DNA from: Aporhodopirellula sallentina SM41
GTDB taxonomy: Bacteria; Planctomycetota; Planctomycetia; Pirellulales; Pirellulaceae
Length of the DNA: 64,000 nucleotides
Direction: 5' to 3'
Assembly (NCBI RefSeq): GCF_000346505.1
Contig: NZ_ANOH01000095.1
Span: 1 to 64,000 of the forward strand
The position numbers and the translations under genes are program-made. Below the pieces are notes generated by a model. The model made no database searches. It was not told the DNA's origin and saw nothing but the letters and a program-made list of their open reading frames with translations. Below are positions 1 to 7,792 of this stretch, piece after piece. Each line of letters starts with the position of its first letter. Position 1 is the stretch's first letter.

Positions 1-276
1 TTGTTTGTCAATCATCTCGACCTTGTAGTTGCTCTCAGGAGTTTCATCAAAAATGGCTTCAAAGACACCTTCGGGGTGCAACCGACGCATCGGCCTTCGC
101 AGCCCGCTGGCGGAATCGACGACCCAAATCGATTGGGCTTCGGGTTCGTACATTCGAATCGCCGTGGCCTGCGTTCCACGATAGTCGACTGAGTGTCTAC
201 CAAGCAAACTGCCGGGGTCGGACACATTCCCGTCAATGAGCGATTGGATGCTGGAGAGGGAGAGTTGCGTATTCAT
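1..276 (-). CDS. glgB: 1,4-alpha-glucan branching enzyme, N-terminal part (runs off the window)
   Basis: The ATG lies at 276 and the frame stays open to base 1, giving 92 residues of an incomplete gene. The sequence has the N-terminal pattern of glycogen branching enzyme: D-P-G-S-L-L-G-R-H near residue 21, then A-I-R-M-Y-E-P-E-A, then R-L-H-P-E-G-V-F-E-A-I-F. This is the GlgB N1/CBM48 region that precedes the GH13 barrel. The full enzyme makes alpha-1,6 branches in glycogen in the cytoplasm. The catalytic domain lies outside the window, so activity cannot be judged here. The family call rests on the motif pattern alone. Confidence 0.8.
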   Translation of the reverse strand, partial: MNTQLSLSSIQSLIDGNVSDPGSLLGRHSVDYRGTQATAIRMYEPEAQSIWVVDSASGLRRPMRRLHPEGVFEAIFDETPESNYKVEMIDKQ

Positions 277-398
277 GCGGTGTCTGCAAGACGTTAGGAG
301 GTGGCAGAAGCGTGTAAGGGAATAAGACTCAAATAAAACAAAAAATGATGTGCGGTTTTGACACGGGTCGATCGGCGGCGTTTGGCCATCGCACGCTC

Positions 399-461
399 TC
401 TGCGATCAAGCGTGCGGGCTCTGCAATCAAACGTGTGGGCTCTGCGATCAAACGTGCGGGG
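399..461. repeat. Tandem repeat, three 21-bp units
   Basis: Three adjacent 21-bp units (399-419, 420-440, 441-461) share the core ctctgcgatcaaacgtgcgg with a few substitutions. They sit between glgB and the stop of the RNase H-like gene. No credible gene covers them. Confidence 0.85.
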
Positions 462-475
462 CAGGATCGCGTTTG

Positions 476-1237
476 CTATCGGGGGCGTTGTTGTCCGATC
501 ATGGCGATGCGGTGTGCCCGTTGGCTGGTGTCGACAGCCGACTGCAACAACCAATCTCTCAGACGGTTGCCGGTGTGCGGTCCGCTGTGTCGATGGTGAG
601 CCGATTCGACTCGCGATCGAGGCGTGTGGCAGACAATGGACTGCCGCGGTGTTTCGGAGGTTGTTTCGGATTCACTCGCAGGGCTCGGTGCGGGGAGGTG
701 TTTGGTGCAGTTGTCGGGACGACTGACCATCCGCGCGGTCAACAAACACGCCTGAACCTCATGGATCCCCAAGGCGTGATCGATCCGCCGCCACAGATCG
801 GCATGTTGGACCTCGACCCGCCTGCCGAAGTGATCCCACACGAAATCGCTGCGCCGCCAACGTGGCAGCGAATCGGTCAGAGACCTGATCAAATAGCGAT
901 TGTGGCTAAGCAGCGTTACCCCAGATGGGCCGTCAATTGCTTCGAGCCCACGGACCGCCGCCAACAGCGTCAAACGGTTCAAATCGCCCCGTTCGTGGTC
1001 CTCGGCTTCCAGGATCGGTTTGCCACCGGCGGTTTCGATCGCAAACTGCCATCGTCCGTCGTCGAGCGTCGTGCTCTGTGCGGAGACCACGAGCAACAGG
1101 GATGCCAAGTTGGGCACCGGTGAGGATTCCGCAACGTCCATCGACGGATTCAACGCTTCCTCGACGGCACGCTCGGCAAACGCGAGGCGGTCCAGGGCGA
1201 GTGATTCCGGTGTCTTCTTTGGGGAGAATTCAATCAT
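476..1237 (-). CDS. RNase H-like fold protein lacking the catalytic residues
   Basis: A 253-aa protein whose middle aligns by eye with RNase HI: D-L-N-R-L-T-L-L-A-A-V-R-G-L-E against N-N-R-M-E-L-M-A-A-I-V-A-L-E of the E. coli enzyme, then R-Y-L-I-R-S-L-T and A-D-L-W-R-R-I-D-H-A-L against V-D-L-W-Q-R-L-D-A-A-L. The metal-binding carboxylates are not conserved. The Glu of MEL is Thr, the Asp of TDS is His (S-H-N), and no counterpart of the first or last Asp is visible. The C-terminal third is low-complexity, rich in Ser, Arg and His. An ATG at 1237 is preferred to the in-frame TTG at 1255. Probably a non-catalytic RNase H-fold protein; its role is unknown. Confidence 0.7.
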   Translation of the reverse strand: MIEFSPKKTPESLALDRLAFAERAVEEALNPSMDVAESSPVPNLASLLLVVSAQSTTLDDGRWQFAIETAGGKPILEAEDHERGDLNRLTLLAAVRGLEAIDGPSGVTLLSHNRYLIRSLTDSLPRWRRSDFVWDHFGRRVEVQHADLWRRIDHALGIHEVQACLLTARMVSRPDNCTKHLPAPSPASESETTSETPRQSIVCHTPRSRVESAHHRHSGPHTGNRLRDWLLQSAVDTSQRAHRIAMIGQQRPR

Positions 1238-1300
1238 GGGAGGTTTCGTCGCCAACGGTGGGCGGCTGCGAAAAGGAATCGAAAATGGGAGGTTAACTTT

Positions 1301-1360
1301 CGGGCGACGGCCCGAGTCGCTCTGGTTGGTGGGAAGAACCAGAGATCGGGCCGTCGCCGG
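1301..1360. other. Long inverted repeat (hairpin)
   Basis: The arms cgggcgacggcccga (from 1301) and tcgggccgtcgccgg (ending at 1360) are nearly perfect reverse complements. An inner pair, ctctggtt/aaccagag, extends the stem to more than 20 paired bases around a short loop. There is no T-tract, so it is not a canonical terminator. It lies just upstream of the RNase H-like gene and downstream of the frameshifted gene at 1421-1659. Confidence 0.7.
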
Positions 1361-1420
1361 AATCGCGGCGTTTGCGGAGGTGTGGGAGGGAAGTCACGAC
1401 CGTTTACGCGATTGATCGAA

Positions 1421-1659
1421 TCACCCGGCAGCCTCAACCGGAATCGCCCGCATCAGATCCACCCGGCGCGGCGGATCCACAGGCAAACACCCATCGACGA
1501 TTCGCAGCGACAGCCACGGCACCCGACCGTTCATTGCGTCATGCAATGCAGTCCATCCAGTGGACTCGGGGGGGCTGTACTTCCTTGCTGCTCGGAGCCG
1601 ATGAGCCGGCGATCGTTGAGGCGTTCAACGAGTAACTCGACAAGTGTTGGTTTCGACAA
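1421..1659 (-). pseudogene. Small frameshifted gene of unknown function
   Basis: On the minus strand a protein-like frame (L-V-E-L-L-V-E-R-L-N-D-R-R-L-I-G-S-E-Q) runs from about 1700 to a seven-base C run (plus-strand G run, 1568-1574). Coding character then continues in another frame (T-G-W-T-A-L-H-D-A-M-N-G-R-V-P-W-L) to a TGA at 1421-1423. Removing one base from the run joins the frames into one product of about 79 residues. No ATG is available; TTG at 1659 is the best start, and the frame is open to 1707. It may be a decayed gene or a homopolymer sequencing error. The family is not recognised. Confidence 0.45.
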
Positions 1660-1833
1660 TCTCAGCGGGTTCTCCCGAGTTGTCCTGATCGAAAACGTCG
1701 ACGCAAATTAACAGTGTGTGGGACAACCGGAATATCCTGCACGACCGTTCGTTTTTACGATCAGGACGACAACATCATCGCGTCGCCGGCATGCCGGGCT
1801 TGTACCTGGCATGTGGATTCTTAACATCAAGGC

Positions 1834-2715
1834 ATGAGCCAACCTCGCCCGAACGAATCGTCTCCCGAACCCACCTTTGTTTCGCAGCAGGTGTCGGGGG
1901 CTCGGCGGTATTACCTGGATCTAAATCCATCGGAGGAGTCGGCTCTCACGGTCGTGTGTGGCGGCGTGGAACGGATGACGCCGGAATACGAAGTCGCTCG
2001 AACCCAGTTTCCGTTCTACGCGATCGAAATGGTGACCGAAGGGGCGGGGCGGTTGGAACTCGACGGCAACATGTTTCCGTTGCAACCCGGAGTGGTGTTC
2101 GCCTACGGGCCGCGAACTCTGCACCGCATTTGGACCGATTCGATTCACCCGATGCGGAAGTACTACCTCGATATCGCTGGTCAGACGACCGAGCGTTTGC
2201 TCGGCGAAGCGGGATTGCTCGACGGCCGACCGCTGCGGGTGATCGCGCTGCATGAGTTTGTTGAGATCTTCGAAAGCCTCGACCGCGAGGCTCGCAGTGA
2301 CAGCGAATGGACGCCCGACGTTTGCCGTTCGCTCGCGGAGTTGTTGGTGTTGAAAATTCGGCAGCGTACCGTGGTCGAAGGCAAAACCATGTCGCGTGCC
2401 TACGCCACCTATCGCCGAATCCGCGACGAGATCGAAGAAAACTACATGGAACTGCGAACCGCCGAAGACGTCGCGGCGAAGTGTGATTTGTCACCGATCC
2501 ACGTTTCGCGATTATTCAAACGGTTCGGCGGAGTGGGGGCGTACCAGTTCCTGCTGCGAAAGAAAATGAACCATGCGGCGGAACTGTTGATCGAGGAGCG
2601 ACTCTTAGTAAAGGAGGTTGCCGAACGGTTAGGGTTTTCTGACGCGTTTCAATTCTCCCGAGCATTCAAACGCGTATACGGAATCCCGCCGAAAGAGCTG
2701 AGCAAAGTTCGCTAG
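1834..2715 (+). CDS. AraC-family transcriptional regulator
   Basis: A 293-aa regulator. Residues about 30-120 form a cupin-like AraC N-terminal sensor domain (Y-A-I-E-M-V-T-E-G-A-G-R-L, L-Q-P-G-V-V-F-A-Y-G-P). Residues about 190-290 form the double helix-turn-helix: T-A-E-D-V-A-A-K-C-D-L-S-P-I-H-V-S-R-L-F, then V-K-E-V-A-E-R-L-G-F-S-D, ending F-S-R-A-F-K-R-V-Y-G-I-P-P. The cupin suggests sensing of a small ligand, in many relatives a sugar. No sugar operon adjoins it, so the target is unknown. The ATG at 1834 is the natural start. Confidence 0.93.
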   Translation: MSQPRPNESSPEPTFVSQQVSGARRYYLDLNPSEESALTVVCGGVERMTPEYEVARTQFPFYAIEMVTEGAGRLELDGNMFPLQPGVVFAYGPRTLHRIWTDSIHPMRKYYLDIAGQTTERLLGEAGLLDGRPLRVIALHEFVEIFESLDREARSDSEWTPDVCRSLAELLVLKIRQRTVVEGKTMSRAYATYRRIRDEIEENYMELRTAEDVAAKCDLSPIHVSRLFKRFGGVGAYQFLLRKKMNHAAELLIEERLLVKEVAERLGFSDAFQFSRAFKRVYGIPPKELSKVR

Positions 2716-2760
2716 TGACTTTCGCTAGTGACTTTCGCCGGCAAAGTTCGCTGGCGACGT
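2716..2760. repeat. Short direct repeats after the AraC stop
   Basis: The 15-bp string ctagtgactttcgct occurs twice in a row just after the stop, followed by a degenerate third unit (caaagttcgctggcgac). Low-information repeats with no obvious function. Confidence 0.5.
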
Positions 2761-2896
2761 TTTGACGCAGCGTTCAGCCGATGAGGTTCCGTTGCACTCG
2801 GTCGCAGAGTTCTTCGCCGCCGGCGTGTTTATTGTTTGCTCGGAATAGTCGGTGCACGAAGAAATAGCAGTGCACAGAGCAAAGAGAGCCTACGTC

Positions 2897-3361
2897 ATGA
2901 ATTGGTGGCAACAACTGCGGAAGAAGTGGGACGATTGGTGCGGCGATCGCGAGATGGAAATGTCGATCCGATCGCACCTGACCCAAAACGGCTACTTCGG
3001 CCATACCGCGAAATTCGAAGCAGTCCGTTTGGTCGCGGTGCAGCGTCCCGGTTGGTTACAAATTTTTCGATTCGAAGTGACCGCTCGGGTGAACCCGGCC
3101 AGTTCATCAACAGCAGGCACGGATTCATCATCGGCAGGAACAGACAACATGATTGCAAACGCGGAGCATTCTGAGCATGACCATGGGCCTGATCCCGAGG
3201 CAGAGTACCACCGTCTGTATGGTCTCGTGCGAGAAGACCATCGTCAGAACCGAAGCAACGTGCGTGTCTTTCAAAGCGAGTCACAGCGGCTCGAGTTATT
3301 TCAACGTTGGAGCGATGGTTTAATTTGTCTACGGGGAGCCAAAGGGCTCGCGAACTCGTAA
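2897..3361 (+). CDS. Hypothetical protein, Trp-rich N-terminus
   Basis: From the ATG at 2897 the product is 154 aa and starts M-N-W-W-Q-Q-L-R-K-K-W-D-D-W-C. An upstream in-frame ATG at 2852 would add 15 residues of less convincing sequence. Residues about 20-60 (S-I-R-S-H-L-T-Q-N-G-Y-F, then V-Q-R-P-G-W-L-Q-I-F-R-F-E-V) look like a small globular domain. A Ser/Thr/Ala-rich linker and a charged, His-rich C-terminal half follow. No signal peptide or membrane segment is seen. The family is not recognised. Confidence 0.65.
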   Translation: MNWWQQLRKKWDDWCGDREMEMSIRSHLTQNGYFGHTAKFEAVRLVAVQRPGWLQIFRFEVTARVNPASSSTAGTDSSSAGTDNMIANAEHSEHDHGPDPEAEYHRLYGLVREDHRQNRSNVRVFQSESQRLELFQRWSDGLICLRGAKGLANS

Positions 3362-3433
3362 ACTAACGGGTCGGAGTCCGTTCGGGTTCCCTACCAACCG
3401 TTTCCATCCCACCTAGCCTGTTGCCCCACCAAA

Positions 3434-6400
3434 ATGCAGATAACTCGCTCGACTTATTCCGCACTGCCCCATCCGATTCTGCTTGTGTCGTTGGCTGTTT
3501 CCTGTTTCTACGTCGACGTGACGGGATGGGCCCAGGAGCACGCTGTTGCAGGCCCGGCCGATGCGTCCGTGGCTGCCGAAACCGAGTTGTTGACCAACAC
3601 GCGGAAACTGACTTGGGAAGGCCGCCGGGCAGGAGAAGGGTACTTCAGCGCGGACGGATCGAAGATGGTGTTCCAAAGCGAACGCGATCCCTCCAATCCG
3701 TTCTACCAAATCTATCTGACCGATCTCGAAACAGGAGACCTGCGTCGGATCAGCCCGGGGTTCGGAAAGACGACTTGCGCGTGGATTCATCCCGATGGTG
3801 ATCGCGTGTTGTTCGCCAGCACGCACGAAGACGAAAAAGCCGTGGCGAAGCAGGAAGAGGAAATCGCACTTCGCGAATCAGGCAAACAGCGCCGCTACAG
3901 TTGGGACTACGATCCGAACTACGAACTTTACGCGGCCGATTTGGATGCGATCGAAGAGGGCACCACCGAAGGATTGCGGCGACTGACCGACGCGAAAGGT
4001 TATGACGCGGAGGGTAGCTACAGTCCCGATGGCAGTTTGATCGTGTTCGCGTCCAATCGCGAAGCCTACCGCCGTGAATTGACGCCGCGCGAGAAAGAAC
4101 AGTTCGAAACGGATCCGGCTTTCATGATCGATCTGTACATGATCAAGGCCGATGGATCCGCTTTCGAAAACGGCGAGACGGTCAAACGTCTCACGGACGA
4201 ACCGGGTTACGACGGTGGACCGTTCTTCTCACCCGACGGCGAAAAGATTTGTTGGCGACGTTTTGCACCGAACGGCGCAACTGCCGAAATCTTTACGATG
4301 AACGTCGACGGAACCGATGTGAAACGTTTGACGAGTTTGAACGCGATGAGTTGGGCACCGTACTTTCATCCCAGCGGTGACTACCTGATCTTCACGACGA
4401 ACCGTCACGGCTTTGCGAACTTTGAGCTGTACCTCGTTCGTGCCGATGGAACCGGCGAACCGGTTCGTGTGACGACCACACCCGGTTTTGACGGGTTGCC
4501 GGTTTTCTTGCCCGGTGGCGATCAACTCTCGTGGACATCCAACCGTGTCTTGAACGCGGACGGAACGTTGGCGATGGAAGACGAGAAACCGAAACAGGGA
4601 ACGTCGCAGATCTATCTCGCTGACTTCGACGATCAAAAAGCACGCGAGTTGCTCGGGTTGACCGAAGACGGCGAGGACGGACAAAGCCGCGAGACCGAGA
4701 TCGCTCGCGAGAACGTACAAGCCACTGCGCCGGAGTATCGTCCGAGCGACGTGATGCGGCACGTGGATTTCCTGACCCGCAAGGAACTCGCCGGACGGAT
4801 GACGGGAACCGAAGGCGAACGCCGGGCGACGGCTTACGTGGCCGCTTATTTGGAAAGCCTCGGTTTTGTCGGCGCGGGCGACGACGGAACGTTCTTCCAA
4901 TCGTTCGAGTTCCCGGCCGGTTCGTCGTTGGGCGACGCCAATCGCGCGACGCTGACCCTTTCGTCCAAAGAACAGTCGCAGGCGTTGGATTTGTCATCGC
5001 AGTGGACTCCGTTGTCCTTCTCACAGACGGGCGAAATCGAACCGGCGGAAATCGTCTTTGCCGGATACGGGATGCAGATCCAAGGTGACGAGAACCACGA
5101 CCAATACGACAGCTACGTTCACCTGGATGTGTTGGACAAATGGGTGATGGTCTTCCGCGACGTGCCGCAGGACATTACGCCGGAAACGCGGCAATGGATG
5201 GCACGTTATGGGTCGCCACGCCGCAAGGCGACGATTGCCCGCGATCTAGGGGCCAGGGGTATTTTGTTTGTGTCGGGGCCGACCAGCAAAGTGAACCGGC
5301 AACTGATCCGGTTTGACCGCTCGGCGTCGCAAGCGGAGGTCAGCATTGCGGCGGTTTCGATCGACAATGAGACGGCGGCCAAAATTATCAGCCACGCGGG
5401 AGAGGATCTCGGTGAACTGCAGAAGTCGCTTGATGACGGATCGCTCGCGATGGGATTCCCGATCGAAGGAGTCACCCTCGGTGCGAATGTCGAAATCATC
5501 CGCCGGACGGGAACCGGGCGTAACGTGTTGGCTCGATTGCCGGCGAGCGATTCCGGTGACGCGACTTATCCGGTCGTGATGGTGGGAGCTCACATCGATC
5601 ACCTCGGACGCGGCGGCAGCAGCAACTCGTTGGCACGTGATGACGAGGAAGGACAGATTCACTACGGCGCCGACGACAACGCCAGCGGTGTCGCATCGAT
5701 GCTCGAGATCGCTCAATCGATCGCCTCAGAGAAACGGGCGGGCAAATGGAAGATGAAACGCGATCTGTTCATCGCCGCATGGAGCGGGGAGGAACTCGGG
5801 TTGTTCGGCTCGCAGTACTTCGTCGAGAACTTTTCCAAACAATATCCCGACGCGCCCAAACCGATCGTCGACGAGCAGGCGGCTGCGATGGCGACGGCTC
5901 ACGGGATGACCCCGGAGCCTTCGTCGCTGTCACCGGCGATCGGCGTCTACCTGAACCTCGACATGGTCGGACGATTGGATCAAAAACTGATCATCCAAGG
6001 CATCGGTTCGTCGCCTGGTTTCGAAGGTGAAGTGGGCCGCCGGAACGTGCCGGTCGGATTGCCGATCCAACTCGACCGCGCGAGCACAGGTTTGCCGACC
6101 GACGCGTCGGCGTTTGTCTCGCGAGGTGTTCCGATCCTGTCCGCCTTCACCGGTGCTCACGAAGACTACCACACGCCTCGTGATACGGCCGACAAGTTGA
6201 ACTACGACGCGACGGCAAAGATCGCCCGCTTGTTCGGTTTGCTGACCCGTGGCTTTCTCGGTTCGTCGAGCTTGCCGAAGTTCGAACTCAACGAAGGCGA
6301 CGCTGGCAAAGAAACGCCTCGGGTTGCGTTGCGGGCCTATCTCGGAACGATTCCCGATTACGCCGCCGGCGAAGTCAAAGGACAACGGCTCAGTGGCGTG

Positions 6401-6598
6401 ACGGCGGGTGCTCCGGCGGCCGAGGGTGGATTGCGAGGCGGTGACGTGGTCGTGAAGGTGGCCGGCCGAGTGGTCGAAGACATCAACGACTACACCTACG
6501 CGATCGAGGCCCTGAAGATCGGCGAACCGATTACGATCGAAGTCGTCCGCGACGGCGAAACGTTGCAGTTCGAAGTGACACCGGGGTCGCGAGATTGA
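3434..6598 (+). CDS. Secreted TolB-like propeller / M28 aminopeptidase / PDZ protein
   Basis: A 1054-aa exported protein with a hydrophobic signal peptide in the first 33 residues. Residues about 45-400 carry repeated PD40/TolB-type blades (Y-F-S-A-D-G-S-K-M-V-F, Y-S-P-D-G-S-L-I-V-F, F-S-P-D-G-E-K-I-C-W). A PA-like insert follows at about 500-680. The M28 zinc-peptidase core spans about 700-940 with metal-ligand motifs G-A-H-I-D-H (about 717), G-A-D-D-N-A-S-G (about 745), W-S-G-E-E-L-G (about 784), N-L-D-M-V-G-R (about 840) and D-Y-H-T-P-R-D-T (about 911). A PDZ domain ends the protein. All M28 ligand motifs are present, so it is probably an active periplasmic or extracellular aminopeptidase. 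The next gene overlaps its stop by 4 bp. Confidence 0.93.
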   Translation: MQITRSTYSALPHPILLVSLAVSCFYVDVTGWAQEHAVAGPADASVAAETELLTNTRKLTWEGRRAGEGYFSADGSKMVFQSERDPSNPFYQIYLTDLETGDLRRISPGFGKTTCAWIHPDGDRVLFASTHEDEKAVAKQEEEIALRESGKQRRYSWDYDPNYELYAADLDAIEEGTTEGLRRLTDAKGYDAEGSYSPDGSLIVFASNREAYRRELTPREKEQFETDPAFMIDLYMIKADGSAFENGETVKRLTDEPGYDGGPFFSPDGEKICWRRFAPNGATAEIFTMNVDGTDVKRLTSLNAMSWAPYFHPSGDYLIFTTNRHGFANFELYLVRADGTGEPVRVTTTPGFDGLPVFLPGGDQLSWTSNRVLNADGTLAMEDEKPKQGTSQIYLADFDDQKARELLGLTEDGEDGQSRETEIARENVQATAPEYRPSDVMRHVDFLTRKELAGRMTGTEGERRATAYVAAYLESLGFVGAGDDGTFFQSFEFPAGSSLGDANRATLTLSSKEQSQALDLSSQWTPLSFSQTGEIEPAEIVFAGYGMQIQGDENHDQYDSYVHLDVLDKWVMVFRDVPQDITPETRQWMARYGSPRRKATIARDLGARGILFVSGPTSKVNRQLIRFDRSASQAEVSIAAVSIDNETAAKIISHAGEDLGELQKSLDDGSLAMGFPIEGVTLGANVEIIRRTGTGRNVLARLPASDSGDATYPVVMVGAHIDHLGRGGSSNSLARDDEEGQIHYGADDNASGVASMLEIAQSIASEKRAGKWKMKRDLFIAAWSGEELGLFGSQYFVENFSKQYPDAPKPIVDEQAAAMATAHGMTPEPSSLSPAIGVYLNLDMVGRLDQKLIIQGIGSSPGFEGEVGRRNVPVGLPIQLDRASTGLPTDASAFVSRGVPILSAFTGAHEDYHTPRDTADKLNYDATAKIARLFGLLTRGFLGSSSLPKFELNEGDAGKETPRVALRAYLGTIPDYAAGEVKGQRLSGVTAGAPAAEGGLRGGDVVVKVAGRVVEDINDYTYAIEALKIGEPITIEVVRDGETLQFEVTPGSRD

Positions 6599-7485
6599 GC
6601 GACCTGCGAAAACCGTTGATAGAGAAATGGCTAGGTCCGTCGCGTGTGACAGCCTGGCCGGGCATCGCAGATCGAGAACATCGGGCGTTCGGATGGGTTG
6701 GCATGATCGCGATCGTTTTGCTCGCGGGCAGCGTTTTACTGTATCCGCAGAGCGTTGCCCGGGCGGACGAGGGGCTCGGTTCGCCCAATCAGCACGGCCA
6801 GCGAAAGTTGTCGCTGAGGAGTTTGCCCGAACCGCCGGCTGAATTGAAGCAATTGATCGGGAAAGGGGACATCACCTTTTTAATTGGTGGCACGCGTCCG
6901 TCCGTTGTCGACCCAAGTCGATCGACCGGAACGCGTGGCCGTACGTTTGATGCGGAGACGCAGTTCCGGCTGAGCTACACGTTCAAAAGCCGATGTCGTT
7001 GGGCGTGGAACGGTTCGCCGAACGATCGGGAACTGGCGATCGGGGTCGGGTATGACCGATTGCGTTTGAACGTCAGCCATCTGATGTGGTTTGAGGACAT
7101 GCCCGATCGAGAGGCGTTTTGGGAATCGCCGCTGGTGCTGCATGAGTTCGATCACGTGCGTTTGTCGACGGATCCGCGGGTGACGTCGCGTTTCCTGTCG
7201 GCCGTCCGCAAACAGGATCGGGTGATTTTGACGCGGGAAGAAAGTGAACCGCTGATCACGGCAGCAAGCCGCCGATCGGGTCGTTCGCGGTACGGCCGCT
7301 CGTCGGTTTTAAGATCGTTGACCGGGGGCGACGCACAGCCTTGGCTCAAAGAGATTGTCAGCGCCGAGTTTCAAAAAGCCGTCGACCTGATTGGCATCCG
7401 GTACCGCGAACTCGATCGTCAAACCGACCACGGAAAATTCGCGGTTCCCCGGTCAGGCGATCTGCATCAATGGCTCAACCCCTGA
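6595..7485 (+). CDS. Exported HExxH-containing protein of unknown family
   Basis: A 296-aa product if the TTG at 6595, overlapping the peptidase stop (TTGA), is used; the in-frame ATG at 6703 gives a shorter form. A hydrophobic segment at about 35-55 (M-I-A-I-V-L-L-A-G-S-V-L-L-Y-P) followed by A-R-A-D-E looks like a signal peptide or anchor. The middle holds L-V-L-H-E-F-D-H-V-R-L (about residue 185), an HExxH zinc-protease-like motif, within a compact domain with W-F-E-D-M-P and S-H-L-M-W. No third ligand is clear. The overlap with the M28 peptidase gene suggests co-translation. It may be a minimal zinc hydrolase or an accessory factor; the family is not recognised. Confidence 0.7.
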   Translation: MSDLRKPLIEKWLGPSRVTAWPGIADREHRAFGWVGMIAIVLLAGSVLLYPQSVARADEGLGSPNQHGQRKLSLRSLPEPPAELKQLIGKGDITFLIGGTRPSVVDPSRSTGTRGRTFDAETQFRLSYTFKSRCRWAWNGSPNDRELAIGVGYDRLRLNVSHLMWFEDMPDREAFWESPLVLHEFDHVRLSTDPRVTSRFLSAVRKQDRVILTREESEPLITAASRRSGRSRYGRSSVLRSLTGGDAQPWLKEIVSAEFQKAVDLIGIRYRELDRQTDHGKFAVPRSGDLHQWLNP

Positions 7486-7792
7486 ATGAGCGTCATGCCG
7501 CCGGCGAGAGAGTGCCGCGTGGTGCTTCACGAAACCCGCTTGGACGATCAACTGCGGTGCGTTCCCCACTCGAATCTCGCAAGGGGTTGTCGCACATCGT
7601 TAACGGGGCCGGCGATTTGACGGAACTTCCGCGAGAGGACGGTGTTGAATCGGCATATCCGGTCGGGAACACGGCATTGACGGCGGTTCGCCCCAATTTT
7701 TAGTGGGGAAAATTGCCGAGTCGAGTAGACTGATCGATTCCCGTCTGGCCGGTTGTCCCGCTTCGCTTTCCTTTTCTAGTCAACGCCGCGAA
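7486..7792. other. Intergenic region before the GspDEF-like operon
   Basis: About 300 bp without a convincing gene. Small frames on both strands look non-coding, with Arg/Pro/Ser-rich translations. The promoter of the secretin-like operon should lie here, but no clear -35/-10 pair was found. Confidence 0.5.

Noticed and set aside
1234-1711. Several plus- and minus-strand frames over the 1.3-1.7 kb gap
   Set aside because: Only the minus-strand pair joined at the C7 run reads like protein; the others are shadows of it.
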